Under the pieces are notes generated by a model. That model searched no databases. It was not told the origin of the DNA and saw nothing but the letters and a program-made list of their open reading frames with translations. A stretch of DNA of 5,848 bases from DAOTZS01 sp034434335. Its GTDB lineage: Bacteria > Chloroflexota > Anaerolineae > CG2-30-64-16. Shown here piece after piece: positions 5,504 to 5,848 of this stretch. A program made the position numbers and the translations under genes. Each line of letters begins with the position of its first letter. Position 1 is the stretch's first letter. The stretch lies in NCBI GenBank assembly GCA_034434335.1, contig DAOTZS010000090.1:1-5848 (forward strand), read 5' to 3'.

Positions 5504-5848
5504 TCACGCGGGTGGCCAATGAGTTGGTCCGGGAAGCGGTGGCGAAAGGGCAGACGGCCACCTTGGAGGTCGTGGGCCACAGCATGTGGCCTTTGTTGCG
5601 CTCTGGCGATGTGGTGACCGTTACCCAGGTGGCGCCAGCAGAACTGCGCCCAGGTATCCTGGTGGTGTGTATGATGAACAATGGCGGTTTCCTGGCCCAC
5701 AGGCTGTTGGCTGTGCTGCCAGATGGCAGGCTGCTGACGCGCGGAGATGCGCGTCGCAACCCTGACCCTCCCTGGCCTCCCTATTCTCTGGTGGGCCGGG
5801 TGGTGGCGGCCCAGCGCGCCGGCCGGCCGCTGAGGCTCGACAGACGCT
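5467..5848 (+). CDS. Signal-peptidase-like S24/S26 protein, 3' end outside the window
   Basis: The visible 127 residues start at ATG 5467, overlap the end of the C25 peptidase gene by 37 bases in another frame, and remain open to the window edge. GHSMWPLLRSGD (residues 37-48) is the catalytic-serine block of the S24/S26 fold (S39). AHRLL (H78) lies where bacterial signal peptidase I has its lysine; a histidine there is typical of archaeal, ER and SipW-type enzymes. TRGDARRNPDPP (91-102) is the conserved GD-N-D box, followed by LVGRVV. No membrane helix precedes the serine, unlike a standard leader peptidase, although one could follow beyond the window. Such proteins cut signal or leader peptides, and their substrate could be a neighbour's product. 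The ribosome site is weak (GGCGGG, 5455-5460), so translation probably depends on coupling to the upstream gene. A GTG at 5512 is a less likely start. Confidence 0.8.
   Translation, partial: MEQLAPDLRRQLITRVANELVREAVAKGQTATLEVVGHSMWPLLRSGDVVTVTQVAPAELRPGILVVCMMNNGGFLAHRLLAVLPDGRLLTRGDARRNPDPPWPPYSLVGRVVAAQRAGRPLRLDRR

Overview
The window looks like a GC-rich bacterial chromosome, most plausibly Chloroflexota (Anaerolineae-like). This is an inference from gene style: a repetitive coiled-coil protein with a nuclease-like C-terminus, a secreted C25 (gingipain-type) peptidase ending in an LPLI tail, and scattered hairpin-rich intergenic repeats. No rRNA, tRNA or CRISPR array was seen.

Layout. 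Positions 1-286 hold no convincing gene but look like a divergent control region: a leftward sigma70-like promoter, a perfect dyad (CTCAAC-AGA-GTTGAG) and a rightward sigma70-like promoter whose -35 box overlaps the dyad. Positions 288-507 are a non-coding, hairpin-rich miniature transposable element (MITE, copy A) with 13-bp terminal inverted repeats and an exact 8-bp target duplication (GCGCTTTG). mtlD (603-1781, GTG start) encodes mannitol-1-phosphate 5-dehydrogenase. After a gene-free stretch, a second copy of the same element (copy B, 1943-2104) lies in the opposite orientation with a decayed 8-bp duplication. The pair therefore brackets mtlD as an inverted repeat, but each copy has its own duplication, so they are independent insertions and not the ends of a composite transposon. 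GTAA-starting ends and 8-bp duplications are the hallmarks of the IS66 family; no transposase is present here.

Right of copy B a strong promoter (TTGACA, 17 bp, TATCAG with a TG extension) faces a rightward block: a 320-aa heptad-repeat coiled-coil protein with a degenerate PD-(D/E)XK-like C-terminal domain (2170-3132), a secreted 764-aa C25 cysteine peptidase (3209-5503), and, overlapping it by 37 bases, the start of a signal-peptidase-like S24/S26 protein that runs off the window (5467 onward). The last two are probably co-translated. All genes in the window read rightward; the leftward promoter would serve a gene beyond the left edge.

The most notable signal is the MITE pair: its hairpins differ between copies in a modular way, copy A has separated mtlD from its likely native promoter, and the promoter of the downstream block starts inside the flanking duplication of copy B.
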